From the NCBI GenBank assembly GCA_012295275.1, contig CM022672.1, positions 12,803,995 to 12,850,494 of the forward strand: a stretch of DNA of 46,500 nucleotides, in the 5' to 3' direction. Source of the stretch: Chrysomallon squamiferum (taxonomy: Eukaryota; Mollusca; Gastropoda; Neomphalida; Peltospiridae). The notes beneath the pieces were generated by a model. The model searched no databases. It was not told where the DNA came from and saw nothing but the letters and a program-made list of their open reading frames with translations. The position numbers were made by a program, and so were the translations under genes. Shown in pieces: positions 13,729 to 29,864 of the stretch; the first letter of the stretch is position 1; each line of letters opens with the position of its first letter.

Positions 13729-13803
13729 CAGTAAAACCTCGATTTACAGGATCTCGATTCAAAAGGCGTTCGGATTTAGCGAACAAACGTTTTGGCGGTC
13801 TAA
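13729..13803 (+). mobile_element. pogo/Tigger-like terminal remnant
   Basis: The sequence ACAGTAAAACCTCGATTTAC and the following GGATTTAGCGAACAAACG resemble the terminal inverted repeats of pogo/Tigger-type DNA transposons, whose ends commonly read CAGTAAAACCTCGATTTA. No transposase frame and no matching second end are seen, so this is a fragment or one end of a MITE. Confidence 0.5.
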
Positions 13804-13813
13804 TTCCTTTTGT

Positions 13814-13870
13814 TCCAGTGGCGTACATAAGGTATGGAAAGCATGGCACGTGCCCTGGGCGCCACTTAAA
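13814..13870 (+). mobile_element. CAGTGGCGTA-type terminal remnant
   Basis: The block opens with CCAGTGGCGTACATAAGG and contains CACGTGCCCTGGGCGCCACT. It shares the CAGTGGCGT terminus and a CCCGGGC/CCTGGGC core with the reverse complement of 30440-30487. It seems to interrupt or abut the pogo-like fragment. Classification beyond a DNA-transposon-like terminus is inference. Confidence 0.4.
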
Positions 13871-14186
13871 ATGAGGCAACAATTAACCTTGACTGGTGTT
13901 TTTTTAGCTGATTTTATTGTAACGTTATCTGAAAGATGGTGTCAGATGTTTGGACTGCTTGTCATCGGGGCTATTTTACGCAGGATAGGGTTCTATTTCG
14001 TTCAGAAGTGTGAGTGTCTTCAGTAATTCACGTTGTTGTAGGTGTGATTGTTGATTTGAATGGTCTAACACCTCTTTTACCATACGTCATCTGATTCCAA
14101 TGTCTGCATAATTACTTTGTGATTTTAACTTTTTTTAATGAAATATTTCACGTAACAGTATTATCATTTTAAAATATCTGCCATTT

Positions 14187-14235
14187 AAAAAAAAAAAAAA
14201 AAAAAAAAAAAATAATAATAAAAAAAAAAAAGAAA

Positions 14236-14281
<46 letters not shown>

Positions 14282-14300
14282 AAGAAAGAAAGAAAATAAA
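14187..14300. repeat. Long A-rich tract
   Basis: More than 100 bases of nearly pure A with scattered T and G, ending in (AAAG)n. It could be a retroposon tail, but I see no element body attached. Confidence 0.8.
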
Positions 14301-14963
14301 GAAAATTATTTCCTACTTTGTCTATGTTTGTTACTGAACACTACAACCAAGTGGTATTTACCGTATACTGAGAATAAAGCATACAAAAAAAAAAAAAGAG
14401 AAAGAAACGATGAAGAGAAAGTGATTTTTTTCCCCTCAGCTCGGTGTTTATTGTGTGGTAGCTGTAATAAATGGATGTTGAAAATGTAGCAGAATAATTT
14501 AAAAGTGAGAAAAGCGTTTTACATCTGACTGGATGGTTTTATTATGCGGTGTTATAAAATAGTAATACTTCCTTCAGCAGAACAATTCTCGACTTCACGA
14601 GGCAGCCTCTTGGGCGCGACCATATTATAATCACTATTGTTGCTACTGGACAGCATTATTATATGGTCAATGTAATAAAAAAAAATAATAATAATAAAAA
14701 AAATTATTTGAGAATAGGCCAAATAACTGTAAAGAAAAAAGATCGTTTTATGACATGTGTGGTTACATAGCAGTGTTATACTGTAAGAATGATAACTGAA
14801 TGTTTACAAACAAACTGAATAATCGTAAACAGGAAAGGTTTGAAAATGACGTTTTATCTGTAAGGAAATCGAAACAGTCATTTGGATACACCTAGAGTTG
14901 TGAACTAATGACGTAAGTGAGGTCTGGATTAATTAACTGCAACTCTCTGTAGATAAAATCGTC

Positions 14964-19935
<4,972 letters not shown>

Positions 19936-20136
19936 TATTTGGATTTTGCATGAAATCTGGATGTCAGCTGCAAAAGGTACGTCTGATACAAAGCGAAAAG
20001 TAACTTCTGAAAGATGGTTATTTTTAGATTCACTGGTGCCTTAGCCAAACGTATGTATAATTTTATAACATGTGTTTTTAATCTTAACAATATGCGATCC
20101 ATTTTTAAAATGCCCCTAATGTCGTGACCCACAATC

Positions 20137-20157
20137 AATAAAAACAACGTGAATAAA
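20137..20157 (+). terminator. Tandem polyadenylation signals of gene B
   Basis: Two AATAAA hexamers lie 15 bases apart, about 200 bases after the stop codon of gene B. They fit a poly(A) signal cluster; cleavage itself cannot be seen from sequence. Confidence 0.45.
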
Positions 20158-20588
20158 TTTCATGTTTTTTTATATATACACCTGTTGTATAAAAATTGTT
20201 AGACTGCATTTTGCAAAAACATTAAATCGAAACTCTAACGTGTAGCAGCAACTTTAATACTTTGTTTTGTTTTGTCGAACATAGAAAAATCAGAATAATA
20301 AAATCTTATGCCTTTGTATATGATATACATTGTCTGTGTGTGTGAGTGCGTGCGTGTGAAGGTTTATAGACTGATGTTACTGTTGTTGCTATAATTATAT
20401 TTATACTACTAGTATCATATATCTACTACTACTACAACTACTAGTATATCTAGTACTACTCCTACTCCTACTGCTATGCCTGCTGCTACTCCTCCTACTA
20501 CTACTACTACTACTACATCTACTACTTTTTATACCAATAATTAATATAAATTAACTTTTACTGTGTTTTGAAGGTTGTGTTCTGTGTT

Positions 20589-20789
<201 letters not shown>

Positions 20790-21892
20790 ACAGTTAACTT
20801 GTCCGCATCTGTTACAAAAAGCAGGAATATAAAACAGTCTGAGCTGTGTTTAGATCGATAAATAAAATTTAATATTCAGATGTTATTTACAGCTGTGTAA
20901 CACAGTAACATGTGACATTTTACGTTATTATAGAGATATTGCATGCCTGGTTTAAACCATATGATGTATTTAAATTTTAAATTAATTAAATACAAGTGTA
21001 TAAAGCTGGAATGTTATCTTAATTATTTGTAATATGTCATGTAATAAAGAGGGTGGAAAATTTCTCTTTCAGTTTGTTTCAACAAAAGTTAAATACTCTT
21101 TCAAAATTTATTTAAAAAAAAAAAGAAGGAATAAAGTCAGTACTAAAACAGGCATTACTATTGCTCCTCATCCTACTACTACAACTAAACTACTACTATC
21201 ACCACCACTACCACTACTACTATTATTATTACTGTTCCTACTGCTATTAAAATATTATTATATTACCAACTACAACTAATAAAACTAAAGTATAATTATC
21301 AAACCATCCACGCTGCTACTATTATTTCCATATAACTAATCCTAATTTTACTACTACTACTACTGCAACTACTGCTATTTCCACTATTACTACTGTTTTA
21401 CAACTACTGATATCACTGATTTACTATTCCAAATAATATAACATTTTGAAAATTGATGTAAAAAACAACAACAAAATAAATAAAAGGAAAAGGAAGAAGG
21501 GAGAAAGATAAATATACATCAGTATTTTTTAAATTAAAAAACATTAAAAGATATGCTCTCGATTTTTATCTAATGAAATCATTATTATTTAGCAAATAAA
21601 TACAAACTACAAAAAGTTAATAAACTTTATCATTTTGCCAAAGATGTGAAACAGAAAAGTATTTTATTTATTTATTTATTTTTTAAATATAACCAAAATA
21701 AATTCTTTACAAAGGTTGACGTTTGTTTTTCTCTATTAACATTTGTATAATTTTTGTTGTGTTACTTCTTACGTACAAGTCTATAAAATGTTAATGTTTT
21801 GATATAATTGTGTATTTGTTTTGTCTTTGAGCAAAATTGGTTGTTTGTTTCGTCACATATAACGCAGAAAAATAAGAGTAGCTAAAATATGT

Positions 21893-21970
21893 ACAGGTAC
21901 CGGACCACTTATCCGGCGTCCTGAAATCCGGAAAGACCAGAAAACCGGAGGTTTTTTCCTGACGCTATTT
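21893..21970 (+). mobile_element. pogo/Tigger-like terminal remnant (CCGG-rich)
   Basis: ACAGGTACCGGACCACTTATC continuing with CCGGCGTCCTGAAATCCGG resembles Tigger/pogo-type ends (CAG...ACTTATCCGG...). A related but diverged block occurs at 28903-28974. No transposase is seen. Confidence 0.5.
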
Positions 21971-22703
21971 TCATAGTTGGAGCGCGCGGGTTTTGTCCTC
22001 ACCAGACCGGAACTACTCTTTCAGGCCGCGTGGCGTTCATACACTCGCCGTATTGTTTAATGAATGGTGAAACAAGTTTAAAATTTAAATAAATATATAT
22101 TAGCCACTGCACAGCGACACGCATACAGAAACACACACACACACAGACACACAATGACAAATACATATGTAAAAGATCTACGACTGAAAAACAATAAAAA
22201 CAACTTACCGTCAACTTACAACTTAGATAAACTTAGATGAATGTGCACGTGAACAAACGAGTGATAGAGTAACCTTAACAGTAAATCCTGTAAAATAAAA
22301 ATTTAGTAAACTTAAATCAATAATAAATTAATTATCTTTATTGTTGTTGTTGTTGCTGACGACGATGATGATTATAGTGAATTAGATTTTATGAATTATT
22401 CAGCAAATTGGACAATTATGGAAATACAATACAGTAATGATATACTTAAAGGAAGTTTTGACCTTTGTGATAATTAGACCCATTATGAAATTTCTAAGCA
22501 CTGTTTCATTTATTAGTCTTGATTATTCTGGGGCAAATCCAATATTTTAGACAAATGGGGCGTTAATAAAGTGAATAATTTTCAAAATAAAATTAGTTTA
22601 TAAAGAAAAAATCTTCGATCGGAAAATAATAATAATAATAAGAAGAAGAAGAAGAACATGAAGGAAAAAAAAGAACAACAATAACAACAATAATGAAAAT
22701 GAC

Positions 22704-22744
<41 letters not shown>

Positions 22745-23009
22745 TATTGATGATGATCATGATGATTATAAAATAGGTTGATTATTAAAAAATCAGAATG
22801 AATTTTAGGCTGATTGTCACATATCAACCGCTTATTAATAAAGTGACGATATTACACAGATTATAAAACACTACTATCACCATCAAAACTGCTTTCAACA
22901 GCAAAAGTGTTATTGTCTTGTTCACTACCAACAGAATCTTTTATTTCCTTAATACGTTATATAATTTTGTTCAGCAAACTACACAGTCATAGGCTTAAAT
23001 AATGAAATA

Positions 23010-23038
23010 AAAAAAAAAATAAAAATAAAAATAAAAAA

Positions 23039-23110
<72 letters not shown>
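23010..23110. repeat. (AAAT)n then (AAT)n microsatellite
   Basis: Tetranucleotide AAAT/ATAA units change into about thirteen AAT units. Confidence 0.85.
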
Positions 23111-23666
23111 TACTAACAATTTAAAAATAAAATAACGAATATGTTAAACGAAAAACAGTTCAGGTAAGAAAGAGCATGAAGATATATCGTCAAAAAACCC
23201 ACAATAAAATAAAAAATAAAAATAAATAAATAAATAAAAATAAATAATAAAATAAAATAAAATAAATGAACTCCATGAAAACCAAAAAACAAAACAAGCA
23301 TTAACCATCTCACACCATCTGATCTAATTTTAGGAGTTAGTGATCTCCAGGAATTAAAATATGGAATTAAATAGTGCTGCCCAGTTTAATTATACTTAAG
23401 CTCTTTTAAAATAAATCAGGTTCCCACACGCTTCTAATTTCACTCCTTAAATATTCTTAATATCTATTAAATTTACGTATCAGAAATAAACACAAAAGAA
23501 TGCAGTTGAGTATAAGCAATAATAAAAAAGGAGAGACTGGTTCTGTTATGTTAATTAACTGCAGTGTGACAGCTGATACTGTAAATAAATAACTACACTA
23601 CTAGTTACTTTGGAAGTCAGATTTCTAACAAGAACTTTCGATTACGACAATAAGAGGATGAATGCA

Positions 23667-23670
<4 letters not shown>

Positions 23671-23714
<44 letters not shown>
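23671..23714. repeat. (TG)n microsatellite
   Basis: About 22 TG units in the intergenic region upstream of the FMO gene. Confidence 0.9.
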
Positions 23715-23716
<2 letters not shown>

Positions 23717-23955
23717 TATATGTAAAAATGTTAATTTAAAAAGAAGATATATGTTATTAAATAATAATAATAATAATAATAAAAAAAATGCATTCATTGT
23801 TCTCGATCAGTATTAATTATGAACCGTTTATAAAATTAGGACTGTATGTGTTGTTTAAAAGCAATTTACAAATCACCATCTTTAAGACTCCCTTATTTTA
23901 AATAAAATTACAGAATTTCTAAAGTTAGTAGTATGTTTTCTTTCTTTGTTTCGTT

Positions 23956-24143
23956 CATTGACGGATCAGTACAGAGTAATCGGTCCTGGCAACTGTTCTG
24001 CTAATCGTGATGGCAGTATCGTATCGAATGGGGGTATCCATTGTAAACAAAACTTCTGTAGGAAATTTCGGATACCAAGTTATCTCCCCTTGAAGCTCAT
24101 TTTTATTGCCCACATCATAATTATTATTGTCGATATTGTATAA
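23956..24143 (+). pseudogene. Decayed copy of the last exon of a flavin-containing monooxygenase
   Basis: Bases from about 23966 align end to end with the last exon of the intact gene (27875-28060). Shared blocks include CAGTACAGA, GGTCCTGG, GGTATCC, CGGAAA or GGAAA, AGTTATCT and GAAGCT, in the same order and with similar spacing. In one frame the start reads QYRVIGPGN against QYRLTGPGQ, and a later part of the same frame reads IPSYLPLKLIFI against [12 protein letters not shown], followed by an Ile-rich hydrophobic end in place of the membrane anchor. The middle has lost the conserved [13 protein letters not shown] stretch. No other monooxygenase exon was found near it. It is the relic of a duplicated monooxygenase gene or of a duplicated exon. 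Confidence 0.75.
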
Positions 24144-24614
24144 ACATTTTTGTTTATGTGTTTGTTGATAGTTTAGGGTTATCATAGAAAAAGTATCAAT
24201 CATGTGTTAATCTATATCTGTTTGCGTATGAGTGTGCACGTGAAATATTTAAATTTATTTTTCTTTTATTTTTCTTAAAGTTACAATATAAAGAAAACTG
24301 ACTTCAAAGAGACATTAAATAAATAAATAAATAAGCAAGCAAGTAAGTAAGTAAGTAAATAAATAAATAAACACGATTCCTGATTACCGTAATGACTTTA
24401 ATGTTTATGTATTATAATAACTGTTACCACTAAAATATACTATTACAGCAAACCTTTAATACTATTTTACAGAAATAAACATTTACCCACTAGAGCCTCT
24501 TTTAAACCGGTCTTTACAGATGTGTTGTGGTACCCTATATGTGTGACGCCTTTGAGATAACAGCTGAAGTTATGAAATTAAGCACAAACACATAATTCAG
24601 CATTCGATATCATC

Positions 24615-27600
24615 ATGAAGATAGCAATAATAGGAGGAGGGTGTAGTGGTCTAACAGCTATAAAATGTTGCTTGGACGAAAACTTGGAACCAGTTTGTTT
24701 CGAGCGTACGGACGAAATCGGCGGATTATGGAACTACACAGAAAAAGTGAGGGACGGTTTGGGTTGTGTCATGCGGTCGACCATTATAAATACCAGCAAA
24801 GAGATGATGTGTTACAGTGATTTTCCTATACCCAAAGAGTACCCCAATTTCATGCATAATACAAAGGTGAGCAAGTCGTTGCACTTTGATATCGAGGTGA
24901 TCGAGGTGATCGGGGTGGTGGTGAGTGAAACAAACAATCGATCTCAGATTAAAAAAAAAATTATATTATGAAAATGATTAATTTTAGTTTTAATTTTTAA
25001 ATTTCCCTATTATTATTATTATTATTATTATTACATAATTATATTTCAAAAAATATTTTTATTTATTGATTGATTCTAATAATTAAATGCAAAGTGTTGC
25101 ATCCGCAGTTAATCGTAGACCTTATATTTTTATTGTTTTATATTTTTATATACGAACTGACGTCACAATAAAATACAATACTTCCTATTAGTGTGTGTGG
25201 GGAGTGTTTATGTGTTTTGTGTGAATATATCTAAGATATACTTGGTGATTTTGATGTTAATTAAATTTTAGGTGTGGGAATATTTCAAGCTTTACAAGGA
25301 ACATTTTGGACTTGATAAATATATCCAGTTCAACAAACAAGTACTGCTCGTGAAGCCTACGCCTGATTTCGATGAAACCGGTCGATGGGACGTTGAAGTA
25401 CGAGATCACGTAACCAATGACGTAACCAAACACGTTTTTGACGGCGTTCTCGTCTGCACCGGCCATCATGCCGAAAAATATCAACCGAAGTTCGAAGGTC
25501 AAGAAGAGTTTCAAGGGAAGATAATCCACTCTCATGATTACAGAGATAGCAGAGGATACGAAGGAAAAAGGATTGTCGTTATTGGAATTGGTAACTCAGG
25601 AGGAGATGCAGCAGTTGAACTCAGTAGATATTCCACGGTACGAATCTTTAAACTTTAAAAAAAAAGAGTTATTTGTCAGTTGTTATTTTAGTATGCGAAT
25701 ATAACTCATTTCTCAATAATGGGTATTTTGAACAAAATAAATGATAATTATTAGATTTATTAAAACGACAATACTTTTGAGTTCGTTTCATAATTTACCT
25801 TAAAAATATTCGAGAAAGTTATTACTATATTTATCATCATCATGATGATCATTATTTGTTTATTTATTTATTTATTTGTTTGTTTGTTTGTTTGTTTTTT
25901 GATTTTACTGTATAGTTGTTTTTACTATGCACAGGCACTGACATTTTCTACCGATTTGTTTTATTTATGAAATGTATTTTATATATATATATATATAAAT
26001 ATCTTCTTCTCTTTATTTAGGTCTTCCTGAGTACGAGACGAGGTAGCTGGGTTTTTAACCGAGTTATCGATGATGGCCTTCCGCTTGATATGATGTTTAA
26101 TACCCGAATGTTTGATTTCCTGCAGAAACACTTACCAGAATCGGTTTTGGAATATAGGGTAAGAAGTAAACTCAACTCTCGATTTGACCACAAGCTGTAC
26201 AGTCTGCAGCCCGCACACAACGTGAATGCACAACACGTAATGATAAATGACGATCTTCCAAACAGAATTCTGTCCGGAACTCTAATCATCAAAGCAGACG
26301 TCAAAAGGTTCACAAAGACAGGAGTGGAATTCATAGACGGAACGTTCGAGGACAACATCGACTTGGTCATTGTTGCCACGGGATACATATTTGGTTTTCC
26401 GTTCATAGACAAGTCTGTCATCGACGTGAAGAAGAACAAGATTGAACTGTTCAAGTACATGTTTCCGCCAGACCTCAAGAGACCAACCCTGGCTGTGATT
26501 GGATGCATCCAGCCACTGGGAGCCATTATGCCGTTGTCTGAACTTCAGTGTCGCTTAGCAACGCGAGTTTTTAAAGTAATGTGCACTAATGATTTTAATC
26601 ATCATTACTTTCTTTCTTTTAAATTTATAAAAACAGACAAAGGATGATTTATTTTTCTAAAAACGTTTAATATGTTTTAAAAGTTTTTGTTTGTTTTCTG
26701 AAAAGTTTACGTTAAATAACTTTTTTTTTTTTTTTTTTTTTTTCAAGCCTTTTAATTACTTTAATAAAAATAGAGTATTTTTATGAAATATAATATTGAG
26801 GCTTTTTAATGTTTTTGACATTTTTGTGTGCAGGTGTAAATTTGATATATTTTAAGGATATGACTGGAATCTTAGGCATGCACTTCTCCCCCCAGCAGCA
26901 CTATATAATAATAATAATAACAATAACAACAACAACAACAACAAAAATAATAATAGTAATAATACTGCTACTAATAGGACTAATAATAACAACAACAAAA
27001 ACAACAAGAACAATAACAATAGTAATAGTAATAGAATAATGATAATGATAATGATAACAACAACAACAGTAACAACAACAACAACAATAGTAATAGTAAT
27101 AATAAAATGAGAAAACAGGTTTTGAGTTGTTGTAAATGTTTTATCTACATTATCAATTTGTTTATTTAACAGGGTGATATCGTGCTTCCTGAAAAGGCGA
27201 TCATGTGGCAAGACATAAAACACAAAGAAGCTGTCATGGCGAGGCAATTTGTGGCCAGTCAACGCCACACGATTCAAGTGAATTACATCGAATTCATGGA
27301 TGAACTGGCAGACATGGTCGGCTGCAAACCAGATATCAGTAAGCAGAGCCGAGTAGTTTATATTCACATTTCATAAAAACAGTGGTTAAAAAATCTGAAT
27401 TATATTATTCACTTCAGATAAAACAATAAGATCAAACAGGATGTATCCGAATAATATCATGAAGAATTTGATTTTGTGATCATCATGAAATTATTAATGT
27501 ATTATGCCCACTTTCCCAAAGAAATTTAAAGTCTAGAGACAAACAGCATCAAGTTAAATTAAGCTGAGAAGTGTAATCATTGTATGAAATAACTGTATAA

Positions 27601-27731
27601 CAATATCTTACTAAATATTTTGATGAAAAAAAAAAAAAAAAAAAACCCCACTCCTTTAAACATTTATCAGTATTTTAATTATTGTGAAATGATATAATAA
27701 ATATCTCAACAAACATGCTTATCACACACAC

Positions 27732-27786
<55 letters not shown>

Positions 27787-28084
27787 TTATTTTTCTCTCT
27801 TTTTTCTTCTTCTAGTGAAACTGTTTTTAACTGATCCTAAGCTCGCACTGAAATGTTGGTTTGGGCCCTGCGTCCCACCTCAGTACAGACTGACAGGTCC
27901 TGGTCAGTGGTCCGGCGCACGTGAAGCAGTAATGACAGTGTGGGATCGAATGCGGTATCCGTTACAAACGCGACCTCTACCGGAAAGTTTAGAAACCGGG
28001 ACGAGTTATCTGCCCACGAAGCTGATTGTGATTGTACTGGTCTTGGCCATTTTGTACATGTTGATTTTCAAATCCTGCTGCTAG
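24615..28084 (+). CDS. Flavin-containing monooxygenase (FMO)
   Basis: Exons 24615-24866, 25272-25637, 26021-26575, 27173-27338 and 27816-28084 join in frame to 535 residues, the usual FMO length. These enzymes use NADPH, O2 and a C4a-hydroperoxy-FAD to oxygenate soft nucleophiles such as amines and sulfides, at the endoplasmic reticulum. Visible motifs are the FAD-binding GGGCSG (residues 7-12), the FMO signature [11 protein letters not shown] (164-174), the NADPH-binding GIGNSG (189-194), the ATGY stretch (325-328) and the C-terminal GPGQW...WDR region. The protein ends in a hydrophobic anchor (about 515-533) followed by Lys-Ser-Cys-Cys. Introns 1 to 3 are phase 0 and the fourth is phase 1. 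The ATG at 24615 opens directly into the Rossmann fold, so the start is secure. All motifs are intact. Which vertebrate FMO it best matches cannot be told by eye, since invertebrate FMOs expanded independently. Confidence 0.95.
26886..27110. repeat. Degenerate (AAT/AAC/AGT)n tract
   Basis: About 225 bases of trinucleotide-like repeat fill the third intron of the FMO gene. Long open frames on both strands here are repeat artefacts. Confidence 0.8.
27722..27783. repeat. (CA)n microsatellite beside a splice acceptor
   Basis: About 30 CA units with one CG variant end 31 bases before the AG of the last FMO exon (27814-27815), followed by a good polypyrimidine tract. Confidence 0.9.
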
Positions 28085-28473
28085 TTTCGTTGTCACAAGA
28101 CAAGTAACATCAAACTTGTCTCTTTCAGGACAGACTTTGACCGGCGAGGTGCGGGTCAAAGATTACTGTGATAACGAATGTATTAGTCAAATGAACATAT
28201 CTGTTATTAGAAAATAATTATGATGTCATTTTAAATTGCGGAACTCTTGGTCCTACGTGGTTTCAGTCACGTATTTACACTCGCACACACACACAACATA
28301 TTCACAGAAAACGAAAGCACGACAATATACATTAATGTTTGGATGTATTAAATGTATTTGCCGAACCTTCAAATGGACGAATATATCTGTAGCTTTATGA
28401 CTGTGACTTACGATTTAAGCGAGTATCAGTATGTAAATCTTTTTGTCATCATATATATTTGTATTTTGATTAG

Positions 28474-28476
<3 letters not shown>

Positions 28477-28532
<56 letters not shown>
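28477..28532. repeat. (GA)n microsatellite
   Basis: About 28 GA units roughly 400 bases after the FMO stop codon, possibly in its 3' untranslated region. Confidence 0.9.
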
Positions 28533-28535
<3 letters not shown>

Positions 28536-28708
28536 AAATTAAAACAAACAAAAATTATAAATAAATAATAAAAACAAATAAACAAACAAGAATCATAAAC
28601 AGATAAATATTTTTTTGAAATGTTAATTATTTTATTCAGGTCTATTTCTGTATTAAAAACTGTACAACGATATTTTATTTTTATTTTTATTTATTTATTT
28701 ATTAAAAT

Positions 28709-28749
<41 letters not shown>

Positions 28750-28902
28750 TATTATTATGTTATATTTGCATTATTTTAAAATATATTAATAAACAGATAA
28801 ACATGGTTAAATCTGTTTCAATCTTGATAATTTATGGCACGATCCTGGCGATATTACAAGTTACTTCTTGTAAATGACACAGTCAGCAACACGCTATATA
28901 AT

Positions 28903-28974
28903 ACCGGTACAGACCATTTATCAGGCAAGCTGGAAACCGGGAGTGACCCGGATCTCTGGAATTTTGGGGCCAAG
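28903..28974 (+). mobile_element. pogo/Tigger-like terminal remnant
   Basis: ACCGGTACAGACCATTTATC followed by AGGCAAGCTGGAAACCGGG and further CCGG/CTGG blocks parallel the 21893 remnant in order and spacing, but with many substitutions. No second end or transposase is evident. Confidence 0.45.
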
Positions 28975-29024
28975 GTATTATATCCACTTAAGATACAATA
29001 TAAACAATGAAAAATAACCTCAAC

Positions 29025-29059
<35 letters not shown>

Positions 29060-29120
29060 TACACACTAGTTTCAATCAACCGTTATAAACCATAATGAAT
29101 TTAATTGTAGCAAAATATTT

Positions 29121-29193
29121 CGTAAAAACCTCTAAGGACAAGGCGTCGATTTTTATGCGCAAAACAAAATCATTTCCTAAGGAGGTTTTTACG
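29121..29193. repeat. Imperfect inverted repeat, about 18-bp arms
   Basis: CGTAAAAACCTCTAAGGA at 29121-29138 pairs with TCCTAAGGAGGTTTTTACG at 29175-29193, leaving a loop of about 36 bases. It lies about 285 bases upstream of the gene C start. It may be a small MITE or a hairpin-forming element. Confidence 0.65.
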
Positions 29194-29377
29194 CAAAACG
29201 TCACCAAAGTATTCTTTTCAGTTACGAATAAAAGAATAAATAAATAAATAAATAAATGATGATGATGATAATAAAAAATAAGCAAATTAATAACAATAAA
29301 AAGAAGAAGAAGAAATAACACCGATGATAAACAGTTTCTTTATAGTCTAATTCGCTGGTTTTCCTCTCTTTCTTTGT

Positions 29378-29412
29378 TGACGTCATTAGTCTGATCGTAA
29401 ACAATGACGTCA
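29378..29412 (+). promoter_or_regulatory. Two CRE palindromes (TGACGTCA) upstream of gene C
   Basis: Perfect TGACGTCA octamers occur at 29378-29385 and 29405-29412, 27 bases start to start and 66-100 bases before the ATG of gene C. This octamer is the consensus for CREB/ATF bZIP factors. The position suits a proximal promoter; cAMP responsiveness is inference. Confidence 0.55.
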
Positions 29413-29477
29413 GTTTATTGTTTCAGTCGCTCTTTTCTTTGTCTTATGGGGAATAGCGTTACATAACTCAGTTAACC

Positions 29478-29812
29478 ATGACTTCACTTCGTGCGGAAAG
29501 TAGTATAACAGAAGAATATTCGTTTAAAGAGCATTATTTATCACCACCATCTGAAGTAAGTATTAAACCTATTCATATTTTTCTTTCTTAATTTTTTAAT
29601 TCACCCATAACAAGTCGAATACATTTGTTACATCCAGTTTTTTTTTTTATATATATCTTTCTTTCTCTATTTCTGTTTTTTTTTTTTTTTTTTTTTTTTT
29701 ACCAAGGATAGGGTAGGCAAAACATAATTAAATTGTCCCCATTTGTCTAAATAATACCGATTTGTACAACGCAGTCTGTCTGTAGCTATTAGTTTAGGGG
29801 ATGAGCAAAAAT

Positions 29813-29864
<52 letters not shown>

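Larger units (their letters stand above)
13016..14963. other. Intergenic region between genes A and B
   Basis: It holds the 3' flank of gene A, short (TA)n/(GTAT)n tracts near 13130-13200, transposon-terminus remnants at 13729-13870, a long A-rich stretch near 14187-14300 and the 5' flank of gene B. The latter has TGACGTAA at about 14909, a CRE half-site 55 bases before the gene B start. No coding exon is seen. Confidence 0.55.
28085..29477. other. Intergenic region between FMO and gene C
   Basis: It holds the FMO 3' flank, a (GA)n run (about 28477-28532), a (TTA)n run (28707-28750), a transposon-terminus remnant (28903-28974), a (CA)n run near 29035-29060, an inverted repeat (29121-29193) and two CRE palindromes close to gene C. 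No coding exon is seen. Confidence 0.6.

Noticed and set aside
14187-14300. Retroposon with poly-A tail
   Set aside because: The A-rich tract has no recognisable SINE or LINE body or target-site duplication next to it.
24060-24100. Mollusc-type dispersed repeat suggested by AGTTATCTCCCCTT
   Set aside because: The segment is explained better as part of the decayed FMO exon, where the intact gene has AGTTATCTGCCCACGAAGCT.
26017-26526. Minus-strand frame of 169 codons
   Set aside because: It is antisense to the third FMO exon, whose plus-strand frame has clear family motifs.
26852-27367. Minus-strand frame of 171 codons rich in Ile, Val and Leu
   Set aside because: It runs through the degenerate trinucleotide tract in an FMO intron and antisense to the fourth exon.
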